Source of the DNA: Camarhynchus parvulus
Taxonomy: Eukaryota; Chordata; Aves; Passeriformes; Thraupidae
NCBI RefSeq assembly: GCF_901933205.1
Contig: NC_044590.1
Span: forward strand, 10,815,501-10,879,500
DNA length: 64,000 nucleotides
Direction of reading: 5' to 3'
The translations under genes were made by a program, and so were the position numbers. Below, piece after piece: positions 12,601 through 21,989 of this stretch. Below the pieces are notes generated by a model. That model was not told the DNA's origin. It saw only the letters and a program-made list of their open reading frames with translations, and did no database searches. Position 1 is the stretch's first letter, and each line of letters begins with the position of its first letter.

Positions 12601-15600
12601 GGGCCTTTCCCTCTGAAACAAAAGTCACCAGCCCCGGTCCTTGATGGCAGATTGTGGGACTCCGCTGGCACTATCAAACCAGCCCGAGCTGGCACTGGTG
12701 CCAGCTTGGGTCTGGGAGGCATCCCGCGATCGCGGATTTTCAGGAGCCAGCCGGCCACTCCGGCCTATGGCCCCCAAACATAAAACAACGGGCCTTTCCC
12801 TCTGAAACAAAAGTCACCAGCCCCGGTCCTTGATGGCAGATTGTGGGACTCCGTTGGCACTATCAAACCAGCCCGAAGTTGGCACTGGTGCCAGCTTGGG
12901 TCTGGGAGGCATCCCGCGATCGCTGGATTTTCAGGAGCCAGCCGGCCACTCCGGCCTATGGCCCCCAAACATAAAACAACGGGCCTTTCCTCTGAAACAA
13001 AAACTCACCAGCCCCGGTCCTTGATGGCAGATTGTGGGACTCCGTTGGCACTATCAAACCAGCCCGAGTTGGCACTGGTGCCAGCTTGGGTCTGGGAGGC
13101 ATCCTGCGTATCGCGGATTTTCAGGAGCCAGCCGCCACTCCGGCCTAGGCCCCCAAACATAAACAACGGGCCTTTCCCTCTGAAACAAAAGTCACCAGCC
13201 CCGGTCCTTGATGGCAGATTGTGGGACTCCGTTGGCACTATCAAACCAGCCCGAGTTGGCACTGGTGCCAGCTTGGGTCTGGGAGGCATCCCGCGCATCG
13301 CGATTTTCAGGAGCCAGCCGGCCACTCCGGCCTATGGCCCCCAAACATAAACAACGGGCCTTTCCCTCTGAAACAAAAATCACCAGCCCCGGTCCTTGAT
13401 GGCAGATTGTGGGACTCCGTTGGCACTATCAAAACCAGCCCGAGTTGGCACTGGTGCCAGCTTGGGTCTGGGAGGCATCCCGTGATCGCGGATTTTCAGG
13501 AGCCAGCCGGCCACCCGGCCCAGGCCCCCAAACATAAACAACGGGCCTTTCCCTCTGAAACAAAAATCACCAGCCCCGGTCCTTGATGGCAGATTGTGGG
13601 ACTCGCTGGCACTATCAAACCAGCCCGAAGTTGGCACTGGTGCCAGCTTGGGTCTGGGAGGCATCCTGCGTACGCTGGATTTTCAGGAGCCAGCCGGCCA
13701 CTCCGGGCCTATGGCCCCCAAACATAAAACAACGGGCCTTTCCCTCTGAAACAAAAGTCACCAGCCCCGGTCCTTGATGGCAGATTGTGGGACTCCGTTG
13801 GCACTATCAAACCAGCCCGAGCTGGCACTGGTGCCAGCTTGGGTCTGGGAGGCATCCTGTGCGACGCGGATTTTCAGGAGCCAGCCGGCCACCCGGCCTA
13901 TGGCCCCCAAACATAAAAACAACGGGCCTTTCCCTCTGAAACAAAAGTCACCAGCCCCGGTCCTTGATGGCAGATTGTGGGACTCCGTTGGCACTATCAA
14001 ACCAGCCCGAAGCTGGCACTGGTGCCAGCTTGGGTCTGGGAGGCATCCTGCGCATCGCGATTTTCAGGAGCCAGCCGGCCACCCGGGCCTAGGCCCCCAA
14101 ACATAAAACAACGGGCCTTTCCCTCTGAAACAAAAAGTCACCAGCCCCGTCCTTGATGGCAGATTGTGGGACTCGTTGGCACTATCAAACCAGCCCGAAG
14201 CTGGCACTGGTGCCAGCTTGGGTCTGGGAGGCATCCTGCGTACGCTTGATTTTCAGGAGCCAGCCGGCCACCCGGGCCTAGGCCCCCAAACATAAAACAA
14301 CGGGCCTTTCCCTCTGAAACAAAAGTCACCAGCCCCGTCCTTGATGGCAGATTGTGGGACCCCGCTGGCAATATCAAACCAGCCCGAGTTGGCACTGGTG
14401 CCAGCTTGGGTCTGGGAGGCATCCCGCGATCGCGGATTTTCAGGAGCCAGCCGGCCACTCCGGCCTATGGCCCCCAAACATAAAACAACGGGCCTTTCCC
14501 TCTGAAACAAAACTCACCAGCCCCGGTCCTTGATGGCAGATTGTGGGACTCCCTTGGCACTATCAAACCAGCCCGAGTTGGCACTGGTGCCAGCTTGGGT
14601 CTGGGAGGCATCCTGTGATCGCGGATTTTCAGGAGCCAGCCGCCACCCGGGGCATAGGCCCCCAAACATAAACAACGGGCCTTTCCCTCTGAAACAAAAA
14701 CTCACCAGCCCCGTCCTTGATGGCAGATTGTGGGACTCCCGTTGGCACTATCAAACCAGCCCGAAGTTGGCACTGGTGCCAGCTTGGGTCTGGGAGGCAT
14801 CCCGCGATCGCGATTTTCAGGAGCCAGCCGCCACTCCGGCCTATGGCCCCCAAACATAAACAACGGGCCTTTCCTCTGAAACAAAAAGTCACCAGCCCCG
14901 GTCCTTGATGGCAGATTGTGGGACTCGTTGCCACTATCAAACCAGCCCGAAGTTGGCACTGGTGCCAGCTTGGGTCTGGGAGGCATCCGAGTGATCGCTG
15001 GATTTTCAGGAGCCAGCCGGCCACCCGGGCCTATAGCCCCCAAACATAAAAACAACGGGCCTTTCCCTCTGAAACAAAAGTCACCAGCCCCGTCCTTGAT
15101 GGCAGATTGTGGGACTTGCTGGCACTATCATCAAACCAGCCCGAGTTGGCACTGGTGCCAGCTTGGTCTGCTGGGAGGCATCCTGCATGATCGTGATTTT
15201 AGAGCCAGCCGTCACCCCGCCCCGGCCTATGGCCCCCAAACATAAACAACGGGCCTTTCCCTCTGAAACAAAAGTCACCAGCCCCGGTCCTTGATGGCAG
15301 ATTGTGGGACCCGTTGGCACTATCAAACCAGCCCGAGCTGGCACTGGTGCCAGCTTGGGTCTGGGGAGGCATCCTGCGTATCGCTGGATTTTCAGGAGCC
15401 AGCCGCCACCCCCGCCTATGGCCCCCAAACATAAAACAACGGGCCTTTCCCTCTGAAACAAAACTCACCAGCCCCGGTCCTTGATGGCAGATTGTGGGAC
15501 TCCGTTGGCACTATCAAACCAGCCCGAAGCTGGCACTGGTGCCAGCTTGGGTCTGGGAGGCATCCTGCGTATCGCGGATTTTCAGGAGCCAGCCGCCCAC

Positions 15601-16476
15601 CGCGGGCACAGGCCCCCAAACATAAAACAACGGGCCTTTCCCTCTGAAACAAAAGTCACCAGCCCCGGTCCTTGATGGCAGATTGTGGGACTCGTTGGCA
15701 CTATCAAACCAGCCCGAAGCTGGCACTGGTGCCAGCTTGGGTCTGGGAGGCATCCCGCGTACCGCCGATTTTCAGGAGCCAGCCGGCCACGCCGCACATG
15801 GCCCCCAAACATAAACAACGGGCCTTTTCCCTCTGAAACAAAAAGTCACCAGCCCCGTCCTTGATGGCAGATTGTGGGACTCCGTTGGCACTATCAAACC
15901 AGCCCGAGTTGGCCCTGGTGCCAGCTTGGGTCTGGGAGGCATCCTGCGATCGCGCATTTTCAGGAGCCAGCCGGCCACTCCGGGCCTATGGCCCCCAAAA
16001 CATAAAACAACGGGCCTTTCCTCTGAAACAAAAAGTCACCAGCCCCGGTCCTTGATGGCAGATTGTGGGACCTCGCTGACACTATCAAACCAGCCCGAAG
16101 CTGGCACTGGTGCCAGCTTGGGTCTGGGAGGCATCCTGTGTATCGCGGATTTTCAGGAGCCAGCCGCCACCCGGCCTATGGCCCCCAAACATAAACAACG
16201 GGCCTTTCCCTCTGAAACAAAAATCACCAGCCCCGGTCCTTGATGGCAGATTGTGGGACCTCGTTGGCACTATCAAACCAGCCCGAAGCTGGCACTGGTG
16301 CCAGCTTGGGTCTGGGAGGCATCCTATGTATCGCTGGATTTTCAGGAGCCAGCCGTCACACCGACCTATGGCCCCCAAACATAAAACAACGGGCCTTTCC
16401 CTCTGAAACAAAAAGTCACCAGCCCCGGTCCTTGATGGCAGATTGTGGGACTCGCTGGCACTATCAAACCAGCCCG

Positions 16477-16498
16477 AAGCTGGCACTGGTGCCAGCTT
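16477..16498. other. Perfect 10-bp-arm palindrome in a variant satellite unit (representative)
   Basis: Arms AAGCTGGCAC (16,477-16,486) and GTGCCAGCTT (16,489-16,498) flank TG. The same form, preceded by CCCG, occurs near 10,405; 10,790; 11,160; 14,010; 14,198; 15,534; 15,717; 16,097 and 16,287. It differs from the common form (CGAGTTGGCAC) by an inserted A and a T-to-C change. All copies lie in the part of the array with many one-base indels, so the inserted A needs confirmation. Confidence 0.85.
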
Positions 16499-16500
16499 GG

Positions 16501-17000
16501 NNNNNNNNNNNNNNNNNNNNNNNNNNNNNNNNNNNNNNNNNNNNNNNNNNNNNNNNNNNNNNNNNNNNNNNNNNNNNNNNNNNNNNNNNNNNNNNNNNNN
16601 NNNNNNNNNNNNNNNNNNNNNNNNNNNNNNNNNNNNNNNNNNNNNNNNNNNNNNNNNNNNNNNNNNNNNNNNNNNNNNNNNNNNNNNNNNNNNNNNNNNN
16701 NNNNNNNNNNNNNNNNNNNNNNNNNNNNNNNNNNNNNNNNNNNNNNNNNNNNNNNNNNNNNNNNNNNNNNNNNNNNNNNNNNNNNNNNNNNNNNNNNNNN
16801 NNNNNNNNNNNNNNNNNNNNNNNNNNNNNNNNNNNNNNNNNNNNNNNNNNNNNNNNNNNNNNNNNNNNNNNNNNNNNNNNNNNNNNNNNNNNNNNNNNNN
16901 NNNNNNNNNNNNNNNNNNNNNNNNNNNNNNNNNNNNNNNNNNNNNNNNNNNNNNNNNNNNNNNNNNNNNNNNNNNNNNNNNNNNNNNNNNNNNNNNNNNN
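16501..17000. other. Assembly gap (500 N)
   Basis: Exactly 500 N lie inside the satellite, which suggests a fixed-length placeholder. The TGGCAC landmark stands at 16,481 before and 17,005 after; 524 bp is about 2.76 monomers, so the gap length is out of phase with the array and does not measure the missing DNA. Confidence 0.99.
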
Positions 17001-17860
17001 GAGTTGGCACTGGTGCCAGCTTGGGTCTGGGAGGCATCCTTGCGACGCCGATTTTCAGGAGCCAGCAGTCCACTCGGGCCCATGGCCCCAAACATAAACA
17101 ACAGGCCTTTCCCTCTGAAACAAAAGCCACCAGCCCCGGTCCTTGATGGCAGATTGTGGGACTCCGTTGGCACTATCAAACCAGCCCGAGTTGGCACTGG
17201 TGCCAGCTTGGGTCTGGGAGGCATCCTGCCTATCGCCGATTTTCAGGAGCCAGCAGGCCACTCCGAGTTACAGGCCCCCAAACATAAACAACGGGCCTTT
17301 CCCTCTGAAACAAAAGTCACCAACCCCCATCCTTGATGGCAGATTGTGGGGCTCCGTTGGCACTATCAAACCAGCCCGAGTTGGCACTGGTGACAGCTTG
17401 GGTCTGGGAGGCATCCTGCGTATCGCGGATTTTCAGGGGCCAGCCGGCCACCCCAACCCCAAACATAAACAACGGGCCTTTCTCTGATACAAAACTCACC
17501 ATCTCCCATCCTTTATGGCAGATTGTGGGACTCCGTTGGCACTATCAAAGCAGCCCGAGTTGGCACTGGTGCCAGCTTGGGACTGGGAGGCATCCTGGTT
17601 ATCGCGGATTTTCAGGAGCCAGCCGGCCACTCCGGGCCTATAGTCCCCAAACATAAACAACGGGGCCTTTACCTCTGAAACAAAAGTCACGAGTCCCGGT
17701 CCTTGATGGCAGATTGTGGGACTCCCTTGGCACTATCAAAGCAGCCCGAGTTGGCACTGGTGCCAGCTTGGGTCTGGGAGGCATCCTGGCTATCGCCGAT
17801 TTTCAGGAGCCAGCCGGCCACTCTGGTCCTATGGCCCCCAAACATAAACAGCAGGCCTTT
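17001..17860. repeat. 190-bp satellite, edge block of about 4.5 units
   Basis: These are the same monomer as 1-16,500 but with real base substitutions (for example AAAGCCACC, CACCCCAACCCC, AACCCCCATCC, TGTGGGGCTCC) and few homopolymer indels. Greater divergence at an array edge is usual where unequal exchange homogenises less. The block ends in GGCCTTT where an LTR interrupts it; the same unit resumes at 18,847. Confidence 0.97.
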
Positions 17861-18846
17861 TTGTTGTATTAAACACATTTACAACAATACTTGTACGTTA
17901 CTGTAACATATTATACAACTATACTTCTACATTACAGAAATACATCATACCAGTTACATTACTACAGCATCTATGTCTACTTGTCGAGGTGGTCATAACT
18001 CAAAGTAAATACCTTAAATATCCCAAACCAAATCCCTCATTGCTTGTTGGTGGCTCACCTATTCCCAGGTGTCTTGATTAGATAATCAGGTCTAGACCTC
18101 TTTGTGGCTTCCACCTGCCACTCTCAGCTTCACCAACGCCGCCTCCCCCACTCCGTCCCAGTGGGTCGCAGTAGCCCTAAACACTTTACACTAATACTTA
18201 TACATTAAACATTACAACCATACTTATATATAACAGTGAGCATTACAACAACAGAGTCCATCCCCTCCAGGGGTTTTTCCCGAAGCACCCAGCCAGGAGC
18301 ATCTGCAGCTAATCCAGCAGCGATCCAATGAAGGATATTGCTGCCAGACTGCCACAGAGCCCTGGCATGTCCAAAGCTTCTCCAACCCTCTCCTGGGGTC
18401 AGTCACAGAGTCCATCCCTCCAGGGGCTTTTCCCCAGATGTCCATCCCCTCAGGGGCTTTTCCAACACCCCAGCATCTGCAGCTAACCCAGCAGCGATCC
18501 AACGAAGGATATTGCTGCCAGACTGCCACAGAGCCCTGGCATGTCCAAAGCTTCTCCAACCCTCTCCTGGGGCCTACCCTCCTGGGGTCAATCTTCCTCT
18601 GGAATTATTCATCCCCTCTGGGGGAACTCACCATCTTCTCCTCCTGCAGTCTTTTCCTGAGCAGCCTTCTCCTGCTTCATGCAGTCTTCCTCTGCAGTCG
18701 TCTTCCTCTGCAGTCATCTTCAGGGCACCCTTCTGACTCTTTGTCCGGCTCCACCCTTTTATGGCCCTGGTTCTTAATTACTTACAGGTGTCAACACAGC
18801 TGCATCTCATTGGGGAATACTGTGCCCCCTTACAAGTCTCCCTACA
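17861..18846 (-). mobile_element. Solo LTR of an endogenous retrovirus inserted into the satellite
   Basis: The 986-bp insertion sits in a satellite unit. CCTTT precedes it (17,856-17,860) and recurs after it (18,847-18,851), and removing it restores the normal GGCCTTTCCCTCTGAAAC. Read on the minus strand it begins TGTAGGGAGA and ends ACAACA(A), the TG...CA form of an LTR. A TATA-like CATAAAAGG lies about 85-95 bp from its minus-strand 5' end (near 18,755-18,764), followed by GTGGAGCC. A 5-bp target duplication fits ERVL or ERV1-type elements better than 6-bp alpha- or beta-like ones. No internal retroviral coding sequence is present, so this is a solo LTR left by recombination. One extra T at 17,861 makes the plus-strand left end uncertain by one base. 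Confidence 0.85.
18253..18572. repeat. Tandem duplication of about 160 bp inside the solo LTR
   Basis: GAGTCCATCC...CTCCAACCCTCTCCTGGGG occurs from about 18,253 and again from about 18,408. Both copies contain GGATATTGCTGCCAGACTGC and CATGTCCAAAGCTTCTCC, with a few substitutions and a small insertion (CAGATGTCCATCCCC) in the second. In LTRs such duplications often lie in the regulatory part, but here it is far downstream of the TATA-like site, so a role is not evident. Confidence 0.85.
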
Positions 18847-19443
18847 CCTTTCCCTCTGAAACAAAACTCACCAGCCCCCATCCTTGATGGCAGATTGTGG
18901 GACTCCGTTGGCACTATCAAACCAGCCCGAGTTGGCACTGGTGCCAGCTTGGGTCTGGGAGGCATCCTGCGTATCGCGGATTTTCAGGAGCCAGCCGCCA
19001 CTCCGGGCCTATGGCCCCCAAACATAAACAACGGGCCTTTCCCTCTGAAACAAAAGTCACCAGCCCCGGTCCTTGATGGCAGATTGTGGGACTCCGTTGG
19101 CACTATCAAAAAAGCCCGAGTTGGCCCTGGTGCCAGCTTGGGTCTGGGAGGCATCCTGCGTATCGCCGATTTTCAGGAGCCAGCCGGCCACTCCGGACAC
19201 AGGACCCCAAACATAAACAACGGGCCTTTCCCTCTGAAACAAAACTCACCAGCCCCAGTCCTTGATGGCAGATTGTGGGACTCCGTTGGCACTATCAAAG
19301 CAGCCCGAGTTGGCACTGGTGCCAGCTTGGGTCTGGGAGGCATCCTGCGTATCGCGGATTTTCAGGAGCCAGCCGGCCACTCTGGGCCTATGCCCCCAAA
19401 CATAAACAACGGGCCTTTCCCTCTGAAACAAAACTCACCAGCC
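18847..19443. repeat. 190-bp satellite, terminal block of about 3 units
   Basis: Three more monomers follow the LTR in the same orientation and phase, so they belong to the array the LTR split. They carry the AAAACTCACCAGCC variant, which is also frequent in the 8.6-16 kb part, showing that this G-to-C change is a real satellite variant. The last unit stops at CACCAGCC, where sequence switches to a CR1-like fragment. Confidence 0.97.
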
Positions 19444-19515
19444 ACAGCTGCATCCTTTGCCAGGGCTTCACCACCCTCACAGAGAAAAAATTTCTTTGTA
19501 AGGTTTAATCTGATT
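19439..19515 (-). mobile_element. CR1 LINE fragment at the satellite boundary
   Basis: CAGCCACAGCTGC, then GCCAGGGCTTCACCACCCTC and AATTTCTTTGTAAG..TTAATCT, match the antisense of the CR1 3' region as I remember it (CCACAGCTTCTCTGGGCAACC, CCTCACCACCCTCA, AATTTCTTCCTAATATCTAATCT). About 75 bp remain. The satellite ends within it, at a shared CAGCC. Confidence 0.6.
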
Positions 19516-21280
19516 TTTTTTAACATTTACATTCACAGCTGTTCCCTAAAAATATTCTGACTTTTATCTTCCCCTTTGTAGCAGGTGAACCCAACAGCTG
19601 TGGGTGGGTCACAGCACTCACAACATCTGCCAGCTGTGAATTGCCATGGAATGAGAACTGAAGGGGGCTGTGACTCCCGTTGGGGCCACACCAATCCACA
19701 TCCAGCACCTGCCATTTCTCGCCTTCTTCCATCTCCATAGAATAATGGTATTATCTTCCTTTTCCTGTGCCTTCTCTTTCCAAAATTCACCTCATTAAGT
19801 ATCAGGAGTTGATTTTTGGGCTGGAATTCATACCTGAATGTGGGAACAAGTTTTAAAGAGATATTTTTGTTATTTATTGGCAAGTCAAATACAAACAGCC
19901 AGGGTCTGGCTCAGCTGATGGCTATGTCATCTGTAGTTTCTGTAGTTTTTGGTTTTGGGGTTTTTTTATGTAATAACTAAGTATTGAATTAATTTGTTTA
20001 CCACTCTAGACTCAACCACATCCCTCCTTTTCGATAAAATGTTTCATACTCCCTAAAATTTCTGAAAAAAATCAATCTTTAATTTTATTTCTTTCTGCAT
20101 CCATCCACTGTTCAGCACTTCACACAGGGCTGTTGCTGAGCCCCAAACACATCTCACTGCAAATTCCTTGTGATTCTGCCACATTTCACTGCAAATTCCT
20201 TGAGATTCTGCCACATTTAATGTATTTGGGCTGCAATTTTTCACAGCAGGTCCCTACACCCACTGACTTGTCTAGGAAAGAGTTCAGGCAAAAGGATTTT
20301 GATTTTCCAAGAAAGAGGATAAAAAGAAATGTTGTTTTGCTCACTCAAACAGAAAAAAAACCCTCCATCAGTCTCTCCTTTTAGAAGGTGCTCCTTGCTT
20401 TTGAGCTGGGATTCGAAACTCTTGTTGGGGATTTTCCTTTCTTGAAACTACAGCAAGCATGTCCCTCTGTGCATTTGGAAAAATGCAGTGCATGGAAAAT
20501 GAAGATTTGTGAGGAGTTTGTTGCTGAAAATGCCGAGGTCTGTCCCAGCATTCAGGGCCTCTTGGTGATGCTCAGGCAGGGGGACAGGGGAAATTGAGAG
20601 TTCTCTTTGGGATCAGGCAGTGCCTGGGCCTGTGGAATGGTCATGGCCAGGCTGGGTAGGAGAAATGCTGTGGGAATATGACCAGGTTTAGAGCTTGGAG
20701 GAATAAAACACACACAAACCACCTGGAACCTGCATTTTCTGTTATCTTCTACATTCTTCTCTTTGCACTGCCTTTAATCCTGAGAGCACCCCAAGGATTC
20801 CTTAACAGCCAAATGGATTCACTCTAACCTGTATTTAAATGAGGACAGCCCAATCTCAGAAGCTGAGCTGGCAGTTTGTTATTTTGTTATATTGTTTTAA
20901 TTGTGTTTATTTGGAATTAGAGAGCCAAATTCTCTCCTGGCAGAAGTTATTGTCACTAAAAGGGATTCCAGCTATCAAAATCATGTTTGTTTTAGTGTTT
21001 ATTATTTATTGGCTTATAAAGCACCATTATCAAATGCCACTGCACAGTGATGGATCCCCATTAATTTTGCATTAATGCACATCCCATTGAATATAGTCTA
21101 GAGTGTGGCACTGGGGTTTCTGTGCTCACACACCACTGGTCTTGTCTTTTGGTGTGTCAAGTGAAGGGGGGTAAATGAAACATCCCTGAAATGGTGCTGT
21201 GAGCACAGGTCCATTCACACCTCTGCAGCAGCACTCAGAGATCTTCCGGAGGAAGCAGAGTGTAAAAAAAGTATTTAAAT
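19516..21280. other. Unannotated single-copy-looking DNA
   Basis: AT-rich, CpG-poor sequence with no recognisable gene or transposon. It contains T-rich stretches near 19,950 and a short tandem duplication at 20,155. Open frames of 60-116 codons here look random: overlapping frames on both strands, no recognisable domain. Confidence 0.5.
20155..20218. repeat. Two-copy 32-bp tandem duplication
   Basis: CACTGCAAATTCCTTG(T/A)GATTCTGCCACATTT occurs at 20,155-20,186 and immediately again at 20,187-20,218, with a single T/A difference. It looks like a recent slippage or duplication event. Confidence 0.95.
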
Positions 21281-21325
21281 CTGGATGGATGTGAGTGATA
21301 GCTCTTGGTATTCTGGATTTGTAAG

Positions 21326-21661
21326 TGTTGGAGCATCAGGGGGTAGGACAGTGGGAATGGACAGAGACGAGAGATCTCTGCAGCCAGGGCTGGAACTTGG
21401 GGTTTATTGCAGAGGGCCTGGGGGCAGGGCCCTGCTGGGAGCGGACAGCCACAGCTGGAGCAGGCTGAGAGAGGGAGAGAGAGGTAAAGAGAGAGAAGCA
21501 AGTGTGTGGTAAAGAGGCCATTCCAATTGCCATTCCAATACAATAAATCTTCTTCTGTGTTGAATATTCTAATTCTCACCAACCAATCTAATACAAGATA
21601 CAAATCCTACAGCATTTCCATACAGCCTATAAGAATCATTACATTACCATACTGTGTTCCA
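21326..21661 (-). mobile_element. Probable ERV 3' LTR (class II-like)
   Basis: On the minus strand this region contains a polyadenylation signal in GCAATAAACCCC (TTTATT at 21,403-21,408 on +), preceded by a pyrimidine-rich tract (CTCTCTCTTTACCTCTCTCT) and followed by TCTCGTCTCTGTCCATTCCC; it ends CTCCAACA. This arrangement resembles LTRs I know from songbird ERVK-type elements. The 5' edge is uncertain: a TG after a T/A-rich stretch at 21,661 is plausible, with a purine-rich AAAGAGGAG just upstream. No matching target duplication was found, consistent with this being one end of a truncated provirus. Confidence 0.55.
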
Positions 21662-21814
21662 TTTTAAACCCTAAAAACTCCTCTTTGGGCCCCTTCTGCC
21701 AAGCTGGCAGGGTCTGCTCTGCCCCTTGGAGCTGCCTGCAAGCAGAGGGAATTGCTTCATCAAAAGGGGATCACCTTCAGCAGGCCACACCATTGTTTTC
21801 CAGTTGTTTAACTA

Positions 21815-21955
21815 AGGTATCTCAAAGCTTGCTTTCATTTCAATCTCACTTATAGTTTCCATATTCTCAAAATCTTTTGGCAGACAATCATATTTATAAG
21901 GCTTTCCTGTTTCATCTTCCCCAACAGTAAGAAGACAGAACAATCTACAGGTATT
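21815..21955 (-). pseudogene. Short open stretch upstream of the LTR, probable ERV 3' coding remnant
   Basis: On the minus strand 47 codons are open and end at a TAG (21,812-21,814), about 150 bp before the likely LTR. The peptide begins with hydrophobic residues and becomes charged (VGEDETGKPYKYDC, later FENMETISEIEM). Codon use looks coding rather than random, but I do not recognise the family. Its position before a purine-rich tract and an LTR suggests the C-terminal end of a retroviral gene. A captured host exon is the alternative. Confidence 0.35.
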
Positions 21956-21989
21956 TATTTATGCTAAATATCAAAACAGGGCTGAGAGA

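Larger units (their letters stand above)
1..16500. repeat. 190-bp satellite DNA array (main block, about 87 monomers)
   Basis: The motif AAACATAAACAACGGG recurs at 4, 193, 383, 573, 763 and 952, a period of 189-190 bp, and so on to the gap. Each monomer is GC-rich with nine CpGs. Invariant blocks include TTGATGGCAGATTGTGGGAC, GCTTGGGTCTGGGAGGCATC and TTTTCAGGAGCCAGCC. Two boxes vary: TGCGTATCGCGG, and the stretch between GGCCAC and CCCCCAAAC, which is either CCTATGG or CACAGG. Units at 3.2-5.5 kb are nearly identical. I see no clear higher-order repeat by eye: marker variants such as CGTAACG (2,803; 4,513; 5,653; 6,033) fall at irregular numbers of units. Long open frames on both strands are a by-product of the repeat: 190 is not a multiple of 3, so each unit shifts frame. 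The function is unknown; a centromeric or heterochromatic satellite is the natural guess. A satellite of about 191 bp is known from zebra finch, but I cannot compare sequences here. Confidence 0.98.

Noticed and set aside
1..16500. CRISPR array or clustered-repeat defence locus
   Set aside because: The repeats are contiguous 190-bp units with no unique spacers, and the flanks are vertebrate CR1 and ERV sequence.
16085..17336. Open frames of 230-380 codons through the gap
   Set aside because: Most of their length is N; they are artefacts of the placeholder.
1..19443. Dozens of open frames of 95-300 codons on both strands across the satellite, all with similar proteins
   Set aside because: They repeat every 190 bp, exist on both strands at once, and shift frame each unit because 190 is not divisible by 3. 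They are by-products of a tandem repeat, not a protein family.
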